Origin: Gymnorhina tibicen
Taxonomy: Eukaryota; Chordata; Aves; Passeriformes; Artamidae
Direction: 5' to 3'
NCBI GenBank assembly: GCA_013399875.1
Contig: VXAZ01008267.1
Location: forward strand, 1,569,141-1,633,140
Length of the DNA stretch: 64,000 nt
Part shown: piece by piece, positions 48,803 through 62,282 of the stretch
Numbering within the stretch: position 1 is the stretch's first letter
Layout: each line of letters opens with the position of its first letter
Notes under the pieces: model-generated
The model's database searches: none
Seen by the model: the letters and a program-made list of their open reading frames with translations, nothing else
Told to the model about the DNA's origin: nothing
Position numbers and translations under genes: made by a program

Positions 48803-51800
48803 GCACCCCTCCGCCCTGGCACCCGCCGGCTGGTCACTGAATTTTCTGAAATTCCCCGGCTGCAGGGGTGTGACTGCCTCCTGAGTTTTCCTATGCCTTA
48901 AGTACACACACCATGCCACACAACAAAACAGAGCTCAGTGATGCGGTAATATTTAGAGATTAAAATCCTAATACTGTGCTTAGCAAGGTATTTTACTTAA
49001 AATACAGCTGCAGACCTTGGTCCCAGTTCTTATTTATGCCCGTAGATAATGAAAGCAACTACATTATATGACAGTCAAAAGTACACAGGCTCCAAATCTG
49101 TTAAGGCACTTGGGCAGTTTAGTCCAGCCATCCTTGAAGCACAGCAAGCTCTGGCTTACCAAAAGGGCTAACCAAGTCTGCCAGTGCCTCCTGCTATCAG
49201 ATCCAACAAAGGATGATTGCCACTCCCAAGGGTGAGCAAGATGCTCAGGCTAGTGCTGACCTGTTCCTCACACCAAGTCCAGCAGCAAGGTCTGACTTTG
49301 AAGAATGATGTGTGTCTGACCGTCTCTGCTTTCTCACCATTTGCTCCAGGGAGATCCTGCGCAGCTGAGGTGCTGCTTCAATGCTACGGAGACAGTTTCA
49401 GGACAGCAGGTCCCAATTTAGAGTCTATCTTTATGATTTGTTTTCCCTTCTTTTTCCATTCACTCCCATTTTTTCACTTGGCTGCAACACTAGAGATTGT
49501 AATTTTCCAAAACAACTGGCAGTTCTGTTTTACCATTTCAGTGGGTCATGACTGGGGGCTAAACAGTGTGTGGTGGAGTAAATCTGCCTGACAAGAGCAG
49601 TGGCTGTTACTGTGAAACAAAACAAAACTTTGATTTATAGCCATGGTGTTGATGTCTGCTCTTTGCCTTCACCTTTATCAGTTGTATGAGAAACGAAGTG
49701 GGCTCTGCCACCCTGAACACTTCGATAGGCCATCAAAACTGTGAAAGCTTTGCCAAGCAGCATGCTAAGATGCTATAAAATTCCTTTAGTAATAGAAGCA
49801 TCTTCTCTATCAGATTCAGTAACAAAGCTTTCCTTTATATGTCTGGGGACAGAGCCAATCCTCGTGTCAATGGAGAGCCAGTTATCAGACCAGTACATAA
49901 ATTGAAGAAGCCTGTATTTTGTATGTATGATTGTATTTATATCCACCTAATTAAAAGAGTTTTTAAAAAACAGTCTTAATTGAGGGATTGCATTTAGTTC
50001 TGGTTTTCGTTAACAAAAGCAGAACACATTTATTTGAAGAAATTATCATAAATGGGGAGTCATCAGTGCTGAAAGGTATCTCCCTAATCTATCTTGATTC
50101 GAATGCATGAATCAGTGTCCCAAGCTTTAGCCTAAGGAAAGATTTAATTTGTTATGCATTTTAATTATTACAGCCTTGTTAAATATTTAATAGATTATGA
50201 AATAAAATAAATTACAATCTATTATAATTTGAGCGTAGGATACCTGTAAATACTCTATACCTGTTGAACAGTACAGAGTGTTTTAAGAATACTGAAAAAA
50301 AGATACATCTTGAATTAAACTTTAGTTTCAGGTGAAAGGGTTCTGATTAGCCCAGAAGTTGCATTTTTGCATCGTGTGTTTTAATATTGCAAACCGAAAA
50401 ATTTTGCTGAGCCCACTTGCACAAAAACATATTAGCAGATTTTGAAGATGATGAGAAAAAATTCCCAGGTAGAAAACTTCTAATTTACCATTTAAAAAAA
50501 AAAATCTAATATTTCTCCCTTGCTTGGAATTTGTACTGCTTGATAATCTTTCATCTGAAATGTGAATTTTGTTTCCAGCAGATTCCTGCTAATGAGCAAA
50601 AGCAGTAGCCATTACACATTCAATCCTGTTTGTGCCATGAGTTACATTGTCTGAATCCTAACAGGCTACACTCCTCCAGTACTTCCAACCCAGTATGAAC
50701 TCCATTTCACTGTAGACTATGCCTTTTTACTAAAAGCATGGGTGTAGTTTTTTATTTCCTGATACATGGGTAAGGTAAGCTGATTTGGGCATAGCTGAAA
50801 TCGTCCTTGTAACATACTAGAAAAAACAGTATCACTTCTAACAAAAATGTTCATTTGCACTAAGCTCAGACTATATAAGTTACCAAGATAATGTTTCTAC
50901 TGAAATTTGTGCAAATTTTGACAGAGCAAGTTCTCCAATCTTGAATCTGAGTTTATAGGAAGCTTGCATGGTTTATGACAGTCACCTTTACGCAAGGAAC
51001 TCACTGAAATTCAAGTAAGCATTCTTGTAAACAGGAGAAAAAATACGTCTTTGTCTATTGTATCTGGTTTTGTTTTGTTTAATTGCTTGATGAAATTAAT
51101 GTTACACTACTGTAGGAACAAAACACATCCTCATTAAACGAATAGCTTGGAGGATGTTTTGGATGCTGTAATTAGCTTCTTTGAAATATTTATGTTCTTC
51201 CTAATGTTGCTTGAATAAATGTTAATTATGGCTAGTGGAAAGGAAATCAAAGAGCTGAGTATGTGAAAACATCATCTTCTCTGTCTCTGCAAAGGCAGGG
51301 TCAGGAGGTACGTCACTGAATCCACTCACTGCATGCACACGCAGGCAGCCGGTGAGGAGATCAATGCATACTGGGTTTTCTACAACTTTAATTTAATAAA
51401 AATTATGAGAAAGCATTCTTCCTACCTCTGAACGCAAGCACTAGGAGTGCTTTTATCCATACTGCGTTTTCTCCACCAATATATTCCAAGCTCACTGGAG
51501 AGTGCTTGAAATGGCTCACTGCGTGCAAACATGCGGATGTTTCCCACAACTTCAGATGGGTCCATTAATAAATAACTTGTTAATCCTTCTGTACAATGGG
51601 CAAGTTGCAAACAGAGATTTTGTTCTTACTTGTTTATGTTCTAAGGAATCAAATTTTGTATAGACAAGTCTCAATAATTAATTAATGCATGCTCAGATAT
51701 TGTGCTCCTTCAAGGTATTATCTCCTTTTATGACTAATAATGAACAGAAAGTTTGTGTCAGAACAGAAAAAGATCCATAAAGAAAAGTCACTGGAGTCTC

Positions 51801-54800
51801 AATTCAAAAATAAGCATCTCTAAATGGGCTTTTATTACACTGTTGACCTAACACAAAGAAATGATCACTCAGTAGTAGTCTTTAGGGATGTCTCCCTACA
51901 AATAGAAAGCAAACAACAAAGCCCAAGTTATATTGGGCATGATAGACCCAGTACTTTCTCCAAAATTTCTCTTTTTATTTTATCTAAGATGATGCCTCAG
52001 CTCTTCCTTTATGAATAAGTAAAACATAAATTACCCTCTAATGAATTAGAACTTGCCTCAACTACTGGAAATGAGGACAGAATACCCAGCCCCTGTGCTA
52101 AGAGAGGCTCCACCAGGGAACAGTGATGAGACTGATTGCAGCAAGTGTTCAGGGCTCTCTTCAAAAGTTACAGAATGTTTTGCATAAAAAATTCCTTGTG
52201 TAAAAGAGAGATGGCTGAACCATTTAATGAATAAACAGTATTTGCTCCACAGATGACAGTATCTAAATTCAGGAAGAACATGATAATCTTTCTGAAATGG
52301 TGACTACCTGTGAATACCCAGAAGAAGTGTGTAATTTTTATAGACTTGCATTTGTTTTAGAAGTGGAACAGGTCACAGACAATAAATCTTTCTCCACCAA
52401 ATTCATATAATTTTCCATGTTTTCCACCAGCATTCACCATTTACTATATATAAACATGGGGCTGGAAACAGAAGAGTTTATTGTTTTATGAAGTCCTGAT
52501 GATTGTAAAAAATATAAAACTCTGTTCAAAGGAAAGCAATAATTATCTACTATAATTACTATGTAAGAAGTATGGTCACATAAATTTTTTTGAAAAAGGT
52601 TATTCTTCAAGATAATCCCATCTCACTTTTCTCTCCTCAATATTGCTTTCAGAATCTACAGGTTTTATTAACTGAAAAGACCTTAAGCAAGGAAATAATG
52701 CAGTGAAGGTAGATGAGTAATGACACTTAGAAAATGTCATTTTCTCTTCCACACCTCTGTGAGATGAGTTGGTTTTACAATGGGATCATTTCTCTTACAA
52801 TGAGAGACAAACTCATATTGTGACCTCACAAAGGTTTAGTGTAATTTTTTCACAATATGCACATAAATCCAACAGAAAGGAATCCTGGAAATCTGGTTTA
52901 TAAAGTTCAGATTTTGCCAAAAGTTTTGAATTGTCATTTGCTTCAGAAAAAAAAAAAAATTCAGGGCTGAATTTGGTACCCTGTCTAAACTCCAGTATTT
53001 CACCAAAGGTTTCCTCCCAGCTTGCTGCTGAGGTACAACTAATGCCAGCTGCAGGAAATTTCTTTGTATGGGTGCAACATGTAAGCACTTGCTTGAAAGT
53101 CTGAAGGAAAAGAACATAAGGAAATCATTTGGAGGAATGGACTAAAACCCTCTGAGTGTCTCCCAGTCTGGATCGTTCTGAGATTCTCTGCCCAAAGTGC
53201 TAAGCAGTGGCATCCCAGTGGTCTGTTGTTTGGCCTGTTTATCTGCTCACTGTCTTCCTAAGACCAGAGCACTTGGCTCACGTCAGATTTACTTATAAAT
53301 CATATTTATTAAGAGAGCAGAAAATTGAAGAATAATCCATGGTTTTTGTTATGTCAAAATAATCATAAACAAAATCCCAGTTCTACCAATCCCTTCGTCC
53401 CAGCGCCACAAAGCTGCTCTTACTGTGGGTTAATCAGCAGGGCACCTTACTGTACAGGATATTATTTCTGTACAGAGCCTGCAACAGGTTTTTTTAGTTC
53501 TGCTAAACACTGAATGCAGAAGAATGCCAAAACCCATCAGTAGATTCTTTGCCCTCAAAACTCAAGAAATTTCTCTTTTCTTAGTTTTAGTTTTTTTGGA
53601 GTCTATGATCTTGTTGTTTCAACTCTGAAGTTTAATAGCTAATACAGTTTTCTGTGCAAAGTTGGATTTTGGAAAGCAAATTCTTCTATTCACTTGTCTT
53701 GAGATCCACTGCACTGCAGTCATAAGCCCATATGGCAATGTCTTGAAAACTAAGTATCACAAGGAGGGTTTTGTAAGGTGTCTTACCTGTCTAATCCGAG
53801 ACACCGTGATCAGACACGGGAACTTTTCAATGGCCTTACAATAATAAACTGCAACTTAGGAAATACTAAAACTTTATACACACCACATTCTTTATTACCT
53901 TGAAAATGGAATAGTTTTCTGTGCAGATTGATCAAATTTATGACTGATGATCAGCTCAGCATCCTCGCCCACTGCTTCCAGATTTTGTTGAAAATCCTCT
54001 CATTATAAATCTGGCTGCTCATAATACGTGATGGGTCATATGGTAACTTCCAGGACAATGGGAAGGTGACTTTCCTTACAAAAATGCTACTTAGCAGGAA
54101 GAAACATATGCTAATGATGAATAATACAGGTTATTCCTACTGCTATGAGTGGCAGCTCTCCCCATAACAGCCAATAAAACCAGCTGTTGGCACCACTCTT
54201 GCATTCTCCATCTCAAATGACAGGCCTGGAGTGAGTAGGATCATTATTTCTTATTCTTATCATGGAAGTGAGCCAGCAAGGGCTACAAAAACAACAGTAA
54301 CTTAATATTTTAACATATTGTAATAGGTTAAAAATAGGTTAATGCCAGGAGAAAGATGTGGTTTTGGTTTTGGGGTTTTTTTAATATACACTTTGAAATT
54401 TAGGATAAATTAGTTTTAATTGACAGGAGGAGCATGCAACTGTCATACTCTTCAGGGAAAAATCAGTCTACAGTAAGGACATTTTCTTTCCTGAATTCTT
54501 TTAATTCTGATTTCATATTGCTGTCTTCCCAGACAAAAGCACTCCTGAAATATACACCTTACCTATGAAAAACCTCCAGTTTTACTGATGACATGAGATT
54601 TTTAAAAAGCAGTTATTTGTTTCTGTTCGTGAATATGATCAATGAACGCTGCAGAAATCAAGGATGACAGAACAACTCCAATAAAACTATGAAGTTGGGT
54701 GCTCCAATAAAAAATAAAAAATCAATTCAAGAAGTTTGTGCTTAAAAACACAGATTTTTTTTCAAATGGGCTGAAAAATGACAACAACTTATGAAAAAAA

Positions 54801-55763
54801 AAATTATCAGCCCAAAGCACAGCCCCTAAAATGAAAGAAGGCTGCAATACATAATACTACATAATAGGCAAAAATATATACCAGGTCAGGTTGTGTCTTT
54901 TCTTGAGGAGATGTGATGAAATTATAAGAAAGGAATATTTAACAAATACTACTAGAAAGAAGGTTGTGTAGGGGTTAAAAAGACTAGAGCACACTTCTCT
55001 CTCCAGAAGATAGATTATCATTTCTGCATGCATTGGCACAAAGGGGACATGTAAAGGTTAGTTTCAGACTCACCCTGGGCTGAGCATGTTTTTGTAGAAT
55101 AAGGTAATGTAGTCTTTCCAGGTGAAAAGAGAATGCAAAGCACTGTTAAATCAAAATGAAAGCTGTATGCAACTTTTCTGCAATAAGAAAACTGGGGCAG
55201 AAACAACCAACTTTTTCAGTCAGGCCCAAATCTACTTTTGATTTACATTCTGGAGATGCCAGCATTAAAGGGACTTCCCTTTGAGATTAAAGTCCTCAGT
55301 GTTGCTCTCCTAAGTAACAACCACCATAAAAAGGCCTAAGAATTTCAGTCAGGGATCTTCAAACTAACATATGCAGTCTGAAATCTATTTATACTCGTTA
55401 AGGAACCAAAATTGCTTTACAACAATTTTTGACATTTAAGGTTAGCATCATTTAAGGTTTAAACAAAACAAAGTTTGCCTGAGCTTGAATCACTAAGCAA
55501 ATTAATGGGATGTTGAAAACAGAGGTTCAAATAATAACAGCCCTCAGTGACACATAATCCTGCGGGTTTTGTCCTTTCTGGGCAATCTTGTAATAACACA
55601 GAGAACACGGGCAGCCATCAGCTCCGTCAGGAGTGACCACGTGTTGATGCTTCTGAGCTCTGCTTTTGCTGGGCTTGTTTTCACTGTGGCAGATTTTTAC
55701 TGACAGATCAGATGAATCTCATTACTTCAAGGAGTCATGCTTCAGGAGGTGAACACCTTGAAA
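48803..55763. other. intergenic DNA upstream of NMU
   Basis: No exon pair with matching frames found. The part at about 50.1-51.3 kb is AT-rich and relatively complex, with many TAAT cores and no recognised repeat. Confidence 0.4.
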
Positions 55764-56010
55764 TGTCACAACCTTTCCCTGACAAGAAAAAATGTCACCA
55801 GAGGAAACACACTAGAAGTGAAAGACAGAGACCGGGGATCGCAACTAATGAAAACACGTTTATTGCACTATAATAAAATAATAGACTTTCAAATGGAAAT
55901 ACGATTTCCACTTGAATGACAGGCATAGAATATATACAGTGGTTTATCAGTTGGTCAGTCCCTTGTGAAAGAGCATCTACTGCTCTGTTACTTTGGTTTG
56001 TCACAGGTGA
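55764..56010 (-). mobile_element. probable LTR fragment, minus orientation
   Basis: Read on the minus strand it shows a TATA-like TATATAT near 55930-55937, then AATAAA at 55859-55864, then a U5-like stretch (GCGATCCCCGGTCTCTGTC) ending GGTTGTGACA at 55764. The TG..CA-type end and signal order fit a retroviral LTR. The other border and a target-site duplication could not be established. Confidence 0.42.
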
Positions 56011-56423
56011 AGCAGAGAACTAATGGAGCTACACTAACTTTAAACTGAGACCGAGCCAAATGTTAACATATCCTGTTCTGGAAATTCTTATTCTGAAGCT
56101 ACAGCTGCAGGGATGTCAGGGGTGGAGAGCTAACATTTCACTAGACATTTTGCTAGACGTACATGACCTGACAGCTCCTGATGTTAGTTCCTTGTGAGGA
56201 ATGTTCTGAATCTAGAGACAGCATCTGATTTTCAAAAGTATTAAAAGGAAAAAAAAATTCAGGTGCTTTGTTGGCATGAACTATACAGTTATGCTAAGGA
56301 CAGGTATCAGGGGACTCACATGAATTTACACTAGCTGAAGTTTAGATCCAGATAATCTTACTGCCTTGTGGCTTGGGGCTGAGCACTATACACAATAATC
56401 TGTGTAGAGTTTTTCTCTATATT

Positions 56424-56552
56424 CATATACAGTATTTTATGCTGCATATAGAATTTTTGTACTCTTTTTTTTTTGTAGAATGCAGGTTTTTTGTAGAATT
56501 TTGTACATAGAATATTGCATATACAATATTCTATGCTGCATATAGAGTTTTT
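56424..56552. repeat. imperfect 35-bp direct repeat, 94 bp apart
   Basis: 56424-56458 (catatacagtattttatgc..) and 56518-56552 (catatacaatattctatgc..) share the frame catataca.tatt.tatgctgcatataga.ttttt with three differences. The intervening DNA is T-rich. Confidence 0.85.
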
Positions 56553-58212
56553 CTCCATCTTCCTTCCAAATAGCAGTAGAAATTTTGGAGCTGATGCAGC
56601 AAGGCAATGAAGCACCAGCATTGTGTTTGCTTAGCGGCCAGCACCAGCTCTGACATCTTAAACTGAAATTAGCATCATGTGACTCAAAGCTGAAAGTCCT
56701 GGGCAGATATGTGAGAGCAAGGGCAGCTACAGAGTGAACTGCCCTACATTATGAAATCAGCTTTTCATCATGCAGTCATCACCATGTGCAGAATGATGCA
56801 ACACGAGAACCCAAACTTGTGAAGCTCAAGTGAAAAGCATTATTCTTCGCTGGTGAAGGTGAAATCCCATCGAAACAACACGCAAATATTCCCCAGTCTA
56901 ATTGCCCAGACAGCTCCTCTTATTGTTGAAGAACACAATGCCATGCCCTGCTTCCTTTCCTGGACTATGTTTTTCTGAAACTTTGTGTGCATTTTCCAGT
57001 GCCATGGACAAAAACATTTGTGCAGGATAGTACTTCTCCAGGAACAGATACTTCAAGAGATTAACTACTCCTGGTCTCCCCCAAGAAGGAAGGCAAAACA
57101 GAGTATGGGTTACCTACTTTTCTCAAAACCAGAAATTAGAGCTAGAAATTATTCATCAAAGGCCAGCAAGGACAGCCAGTAAGGTTTGAATGCCTTGTCT
57201 TGGTTTCAAAACATGGAAGCATACATACCCTTCCATTAGTCATCAAAAAGAGAAGATCACAAACCACCCCACACACTCTACATTACTTAGCTATAACAAA
57301 CAGGCAGGCAGAAAAAGAAACAAGGGATGAAAATCTCCTTCCTTCCACTGGGACAAGGCTCGGTACACATTCAGGAGGCTCCTAGTTGGGAAAGAGGAGC
57401 AGACCCCTCTTTTTGCTGTATCCAAGAAGGTTTGAAGGGCAGGGAGCACTGATGAGTAACTCCCTGTAACAGATGCTCCGGTTGCCTCCGCAGGATGGCT
57501 GATCACCAACATTTGCAATTTTCCCCTTTCACATGGCATGATTTCATGACTTTCTGTCTTAATCTTCTGGCCTATTTTGGGATCAAAGTGCTAATTTTTC
57601 TGTCTTTTCAAAGTTTGATTCAGAAGTGCGAGTTGGAATATCATCTTCCGCAAAAATTAACACACTCCAGACATTTTGAATTTATTCAAATCACACTACA
57701 CATTTCCAGATTAAAGGTCTGAAAATTTGTACATGCCTCTCTGTGTTAGACAGACTTACAGCCTTTCCTAGCTGAAGGACACTTAGTCTTAATGCTCATA
57801 TAGGCTTGATTCCACATACTGTGGGTGACTCATTTTTTCCTCCTTTTTAAAAATCTATGTGTTGGTAACTGTCATAAAGCAGCCATAATACATATGTTAT
57901 GCCAGAGTGGAGTACCTGAAACTAAGAATAATGCTTTATGATTAATTTATTGTTTGAAAATAAAGGTTCTTTACTTTGATTTTTATTTATTCCTGCCTTT
58001 CCCCCTATTTTGGCAATATCCCTTTCTGATACGTCTTCCCTTTGGGATTCCTTGATATGTCTCCAGCTATGTATGATTCTTTGATATATCCACAACTACA
58101 GCCCTCTGTACCTGCAAACCATTTCACTTCCATGGTAGGTAAAAGATTTAAGAGATTTTTGCAGCCTCTGTATCTCTTTCAGTTTACCAGTCCTGATCCT
58201 GAATTACAATAT
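56553..58212. other. intergenic, nothing recognised
   Basis: No exon, RNA gene or known repeat could be supported. Confidence 0.4.
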
Positions 58213-58432
58213 ACAGAACCATTTAGGAAAAGATCTTTAAGACTGGGTCCAGCTGTTAGCCCAGCACTGCCAAGTCTAGCACTAAACCATGTCCCTGAGT
58301 GCCACATCTACATGGCTTTTAAATACCTCCAGGGATGGTGACTCCACCACTGCTCCGGGAAGCCTGTTCCAGTGCTCGGAAACCCTTTCAGTGAAGAAAT
58401 TTTCCTTAATATTCAATCTAACCTCCCCAATA
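58213..58432 (-). mobile_element. CR1 3'-end fragment
   Basis: Reverse-complement CR1: acagaaccatttagg, then cccagcactgccaag, ccatgtccctgagtgccac, ttttaaatacctccagggat, ccagtgctcggaaaccc and caatctaacctcccc in the expected order. Confidence 0.88.
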
Positions 58433-61400
58433 GGCATTACATAAAGATTTTCATCATCTGAGGGCAGACTTTGTTTAGAAAAAGAGCAGTCTTAGAAATA
58501 AGTGTACCCAGGAAGCATGAAAAATTATGTTAAAGTCTCTTACAAATCTATTACTTTCTCACTATCTCTAATTCTTCATAAGTATTTCTTAATCTTGCAG
58601 TAACAACATAAAAACACATCTTTCTTCTTTTGCTACTGCAGACACATGGGGTGATCAAGTTACTTGTACATCATCTCCATCCCACAAAAAAAAAGTTAAA
58701 AAATAATGCCCCTGAAGTCAGCTGATTCTAGAATTCAACCATGAGTTGGCATCTCTTTTCTGGGCAGATCTAAGTCTTTGAAATGCCTTTTATAAGGGCT
58801 GCAACCTTTGCCACTGTGGCTCTCCTTTTCTGAATTGCTTGATGTTCCTCGTGTTGTCAAGGAGACAGTGGGATGATTACAGTCCAAACCCAAGGAACTC
58901 GAACATCATGCTGTGTTCCAGCCATCTAAAAAGCAGTAGGCTTGTGATGTAGGAGTTTAAAGTGAGCTTTTAAACTTCAGTTGTATTTTCAGATATGTAA
59001 CACCTGTGGGGAATAATGCTTGGAAATTGGGCTTAAAACAATATGCATTCATATACTGTTAAAGAAGTGTGAGCTCTTAATTTCAATCTGGAGAATCACC
59101 ACACACACCTGTTACAGACCAGTTCTTTTCTTTCTCATTCTCAAGATGCTCCTAAGGAAGCAAGTCAGTCAGCTTTAAAAAATAACGTGTCTGATGAATT
59201 GTTTTATTGCTAATACCTTAAAGGAAGATCTTCTTTTTAATTTTTTTTTTTTTTTTTTTTACTAAACTCCAAATGAATTTTAAGAAATGTGAATCACTTT
59301 TGGGAAGGAGGAAAATGAGAAAGAATATTCTTGGGTTTTTTGGCAAAACTTGTGACCTTGAATGAATTTGACACGTTTCCTTGCTGCTCCCTCCAATCAC
59401 CCCATCCAATCAGGTGGATGTAGGAAAACCTCAGCAATTTCTTCATCTTTACTGTTGAAATAACTGATAAATGTGAAGAAAAGAAAGAAAACAGGTTTTA
59501 GGCAAGAATGTTTAGAACATCAGGGTGTGAAAATCTCTGACTTCAAGGAGGCTGCATTATTATTGAAAAGAAAAAGATTGTAATAAGAAAAAACTTGAGG
59601 CGTTGGTCTAAATTTATGATGGAGTAAGTGTGTGGATACCCCAGTATTTGTTTTTCCAGCTTTATACCAGATCCAAATGTAGTCCAGTGTCAAAGCAAAA
59701 GTGGGGTTTTTTTTAACACTCCCAAGTAATCTTGCACTTTCACACCACATCATTTTCAAGGACACCAATTGATGTGATGCCAGCTACATGAGACAATGCT
59801 CTGGACTGCAGAAAATCAAATTTTAAAAAATGGAACTGAATCACATAGGTACATGGGATGCTGGCATTAGAAATTAAACATAGTGAGAGACGAAGCGTTC
59901 TGATTAAAGGAGTAAATTTGTTGTTAAATAACCAATGGAGTCAAAAATCAGCAACTGTTTCCTGCATAAGAAAACAGAGGCTGATGAAGTTGCACAGTAA
60001 GTCCCCCTCCTCCTCACTGCTAAGAAATTGACTGCTTTTCCTGGTCACCAGTACAAGACCAACATGTACCAGCTCTGACTGTGCTGCAGGGATTAGGTCA
60101 CCACACTCTTTTCCCGGTGCCTTGGTACTGCAGGAGATACTTATGGTCATCAGCATGTAAATGGGGGACACTGAAGGGCATCAACCTCCACTGCCTTTGT
60201 CCTGCTGAGAGAAGATTCTTTAAGGGTGAATAACTCCCTGTTGCCTGGACAGCTTTTCGTGATCTCCAGCAAACCTTTCCTTTCCTCTCCTTTCTAACCA
60301 AATGTCAGAAAATTATATGCTGCAAGCAAGAATTATCCATTACAAGGCTTCATGCTGGCTTTCAGTTAACTTCCAGGGAAAGGAAAGGTACATGTGCCTT
60401 ACCTTGATTAGTTAGGAGAAGATTTATAAAGCATGTGTGGCAGCACAAGCACTGAAGTATGGCAGTATGGCAGTTCGTAGGATTCAGCAGTACTAACAGT
60501 GGATCTAAATAGAAATAATAACAATTTCCAGCCTGCTTTGAATTTGTTTATTTCATAATATCAACAAGACACATTGAAATTTTAGTAATAACCCACTTAC
60601 ATTTTTAACAATCTAAGTTCTTGGTGCTGGAACTGCAGAACACTAAAGAACAGCTCAAAACTACAATTATGAGTCCTCACACTAATGTTCTCCCCTTTTA
60701 TGACACCCAACCAAACTGTTAAGTATTTAACAGTGTAATGAGTAGGAGTGTAGAATGGGGCAATTTAATCTCTCTTTACTTGGCTAAGATGGCTCTTTTG
60801 TTATCCTGTGCATGGTTAGCAGTTGTGTATCGTTAACCAGAACGGCAGATAACAAATTCATCTGCACACTACACCAATAGCCCATTTTCCTACAGCTCTA
60901 AAGGCCAAGTTTCTTTCAGATATTTTTCTCAAGTGAAGAACAAATGTCAGGTTGACTTAAGAACTGTTATTTTCTTAATTTTCTTTGTGACATTTTATTT
61001 TCCTAGCTAGTTATGGGATTTTTCTCCTAGCTAGACAAATACAATTTGTCTTCGAAGATAACCCAACTATTATAAACTACCTTCCTGCAACTCGCTGTGC
61101 CACAAATTTCTCACACACAGGTTTTTAAGCTTTGCCTCCCTCACTGGTGCAAATGGTTGAATGTACTAAAATATTACTTCAAGCAGCCTGAATATGATAC
61201 ATCTGAAGTGGTGACGCTACAAGCAATGCCCAATACCTTAAGCATCCCAAGATACTTTTAGAAACAGTAGTCCCTTTGGACCAGCTCTGCTGTAGCTTAT
61301 CATCTAGCAAGTGTCATTTGACTTCATACTCTTCTTTCCAAGTAAGAGGGGAAGTTAATGCACTCACCCACAAATTATGCAAAGTGCAACACAGCTGGGT

Positions 61401-61613
61401 ACAGCAACAAGGCATTTGATCCTAAGGTGATACAGGGCTCTGACATATCTGGAGGCATGATGCTCCTGAACTGACTCTGACAGGCTTCTCTCTCACACCT
61501 CCTCCCCTTTGCCCTGGAGACGATCAGCAGCTAAAAAAAGGACTAGAAACTGAGCATCTCCTAATTTATGAGAGTAACATAAGGAATTTTCCATCCTTCA
61601 AATACAATCCCAC
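58433..61613. other. intergenic, nothing recognised
   Basis: AT-rich DNA with a pure poly-T run at 59241-59260 and no supported gene. Confidence 0.4.
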
Positions 61614-62277
61614 TGTCTTGGGGTGACTGTGCTGTTGTATCCCCTACCACCACTCTATGCCCAGACATGATTCCTGAGCCTTTCTGTGCCTTTAAAACTG
61701 GATGCAAGAGACAGAGAAAAAACTGAGCGAACTTTTCAAAACAGTTTGTGCTTCAAGGACACAGAGATTAGCTACTTCTGCGGCGGGCAGAGGAAGCACT
61801 TTTTTTCTTCTTCTGGCTTTTCGGTCAGTTTCTTCGGCTCTGTTTCTTCGGAGAGGGACGGAGAGTTGAGTTTTTTTTTCCTCTTGGGACTTCGGGTTTT
61901 TTTCTTCCCTTCTTCTCTTCTGGACTTGTTCAGAACACCAGAACATCAGAACCCCACCAGGGGACCTTCCACCGGCCTGGAGGGGGGCCCCCCACGCCAA
62001 CCCAGGCGAGGAGGAGGAGACAGACCACACCCACAGAAGGACTCTAAAATCTTTCAGGTTTTCTCTCCAGAGTGAGAGATTTTATTATTTAGCATTATTA
62101 GTATTGTTTTCCTGTGTGTTTGTTAAATAAATAGTTTTATTTTTCTCCTTCACTTTCCTCTGAGGAAAATTTGTTTTTTTCCCGAACCCAAGTGGGGGAA
62201 GGGGTGGTTGTGGCCTGCCTTCCTTTGAGGAGACGTTCCTTTTGGACGTTTCCCTGAATTTGGCCTAAACCGTCACA
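61614..62277 (+). mobile_element. solo LTR of an endogenous retrovirus, ERVL-like by duplication size
   Basis: A 664-bp element begins TGTCTTGGGGTGAC and ends CTAAACCGTCACA, so it has TGT..ACA ends. It is bounded by an exact 5-bp target-site duplication CCCAC (61609-61613 and 62278-62282). It contains a long pyrimidine-rich stretch (about 61800-61920), a TTTAAAA box near 61691, and AATAAA at 62126-62131 followed by a T-rich region, all in plus orientation. No internal retroviral sequence flanks it. The 5-bp duplication is typical of ERVL-type elements, though the class is an inference. Good preservation suggests a fairly young insertion. Confidence 0.9.
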
Positions 62278-62282
62278 CCCAC

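Noticed and set aside
61686..62075. 129-codon open frame
   Set aside because: Lies inside the solo LTR, across its pyrimidine-rich region; not a gene.
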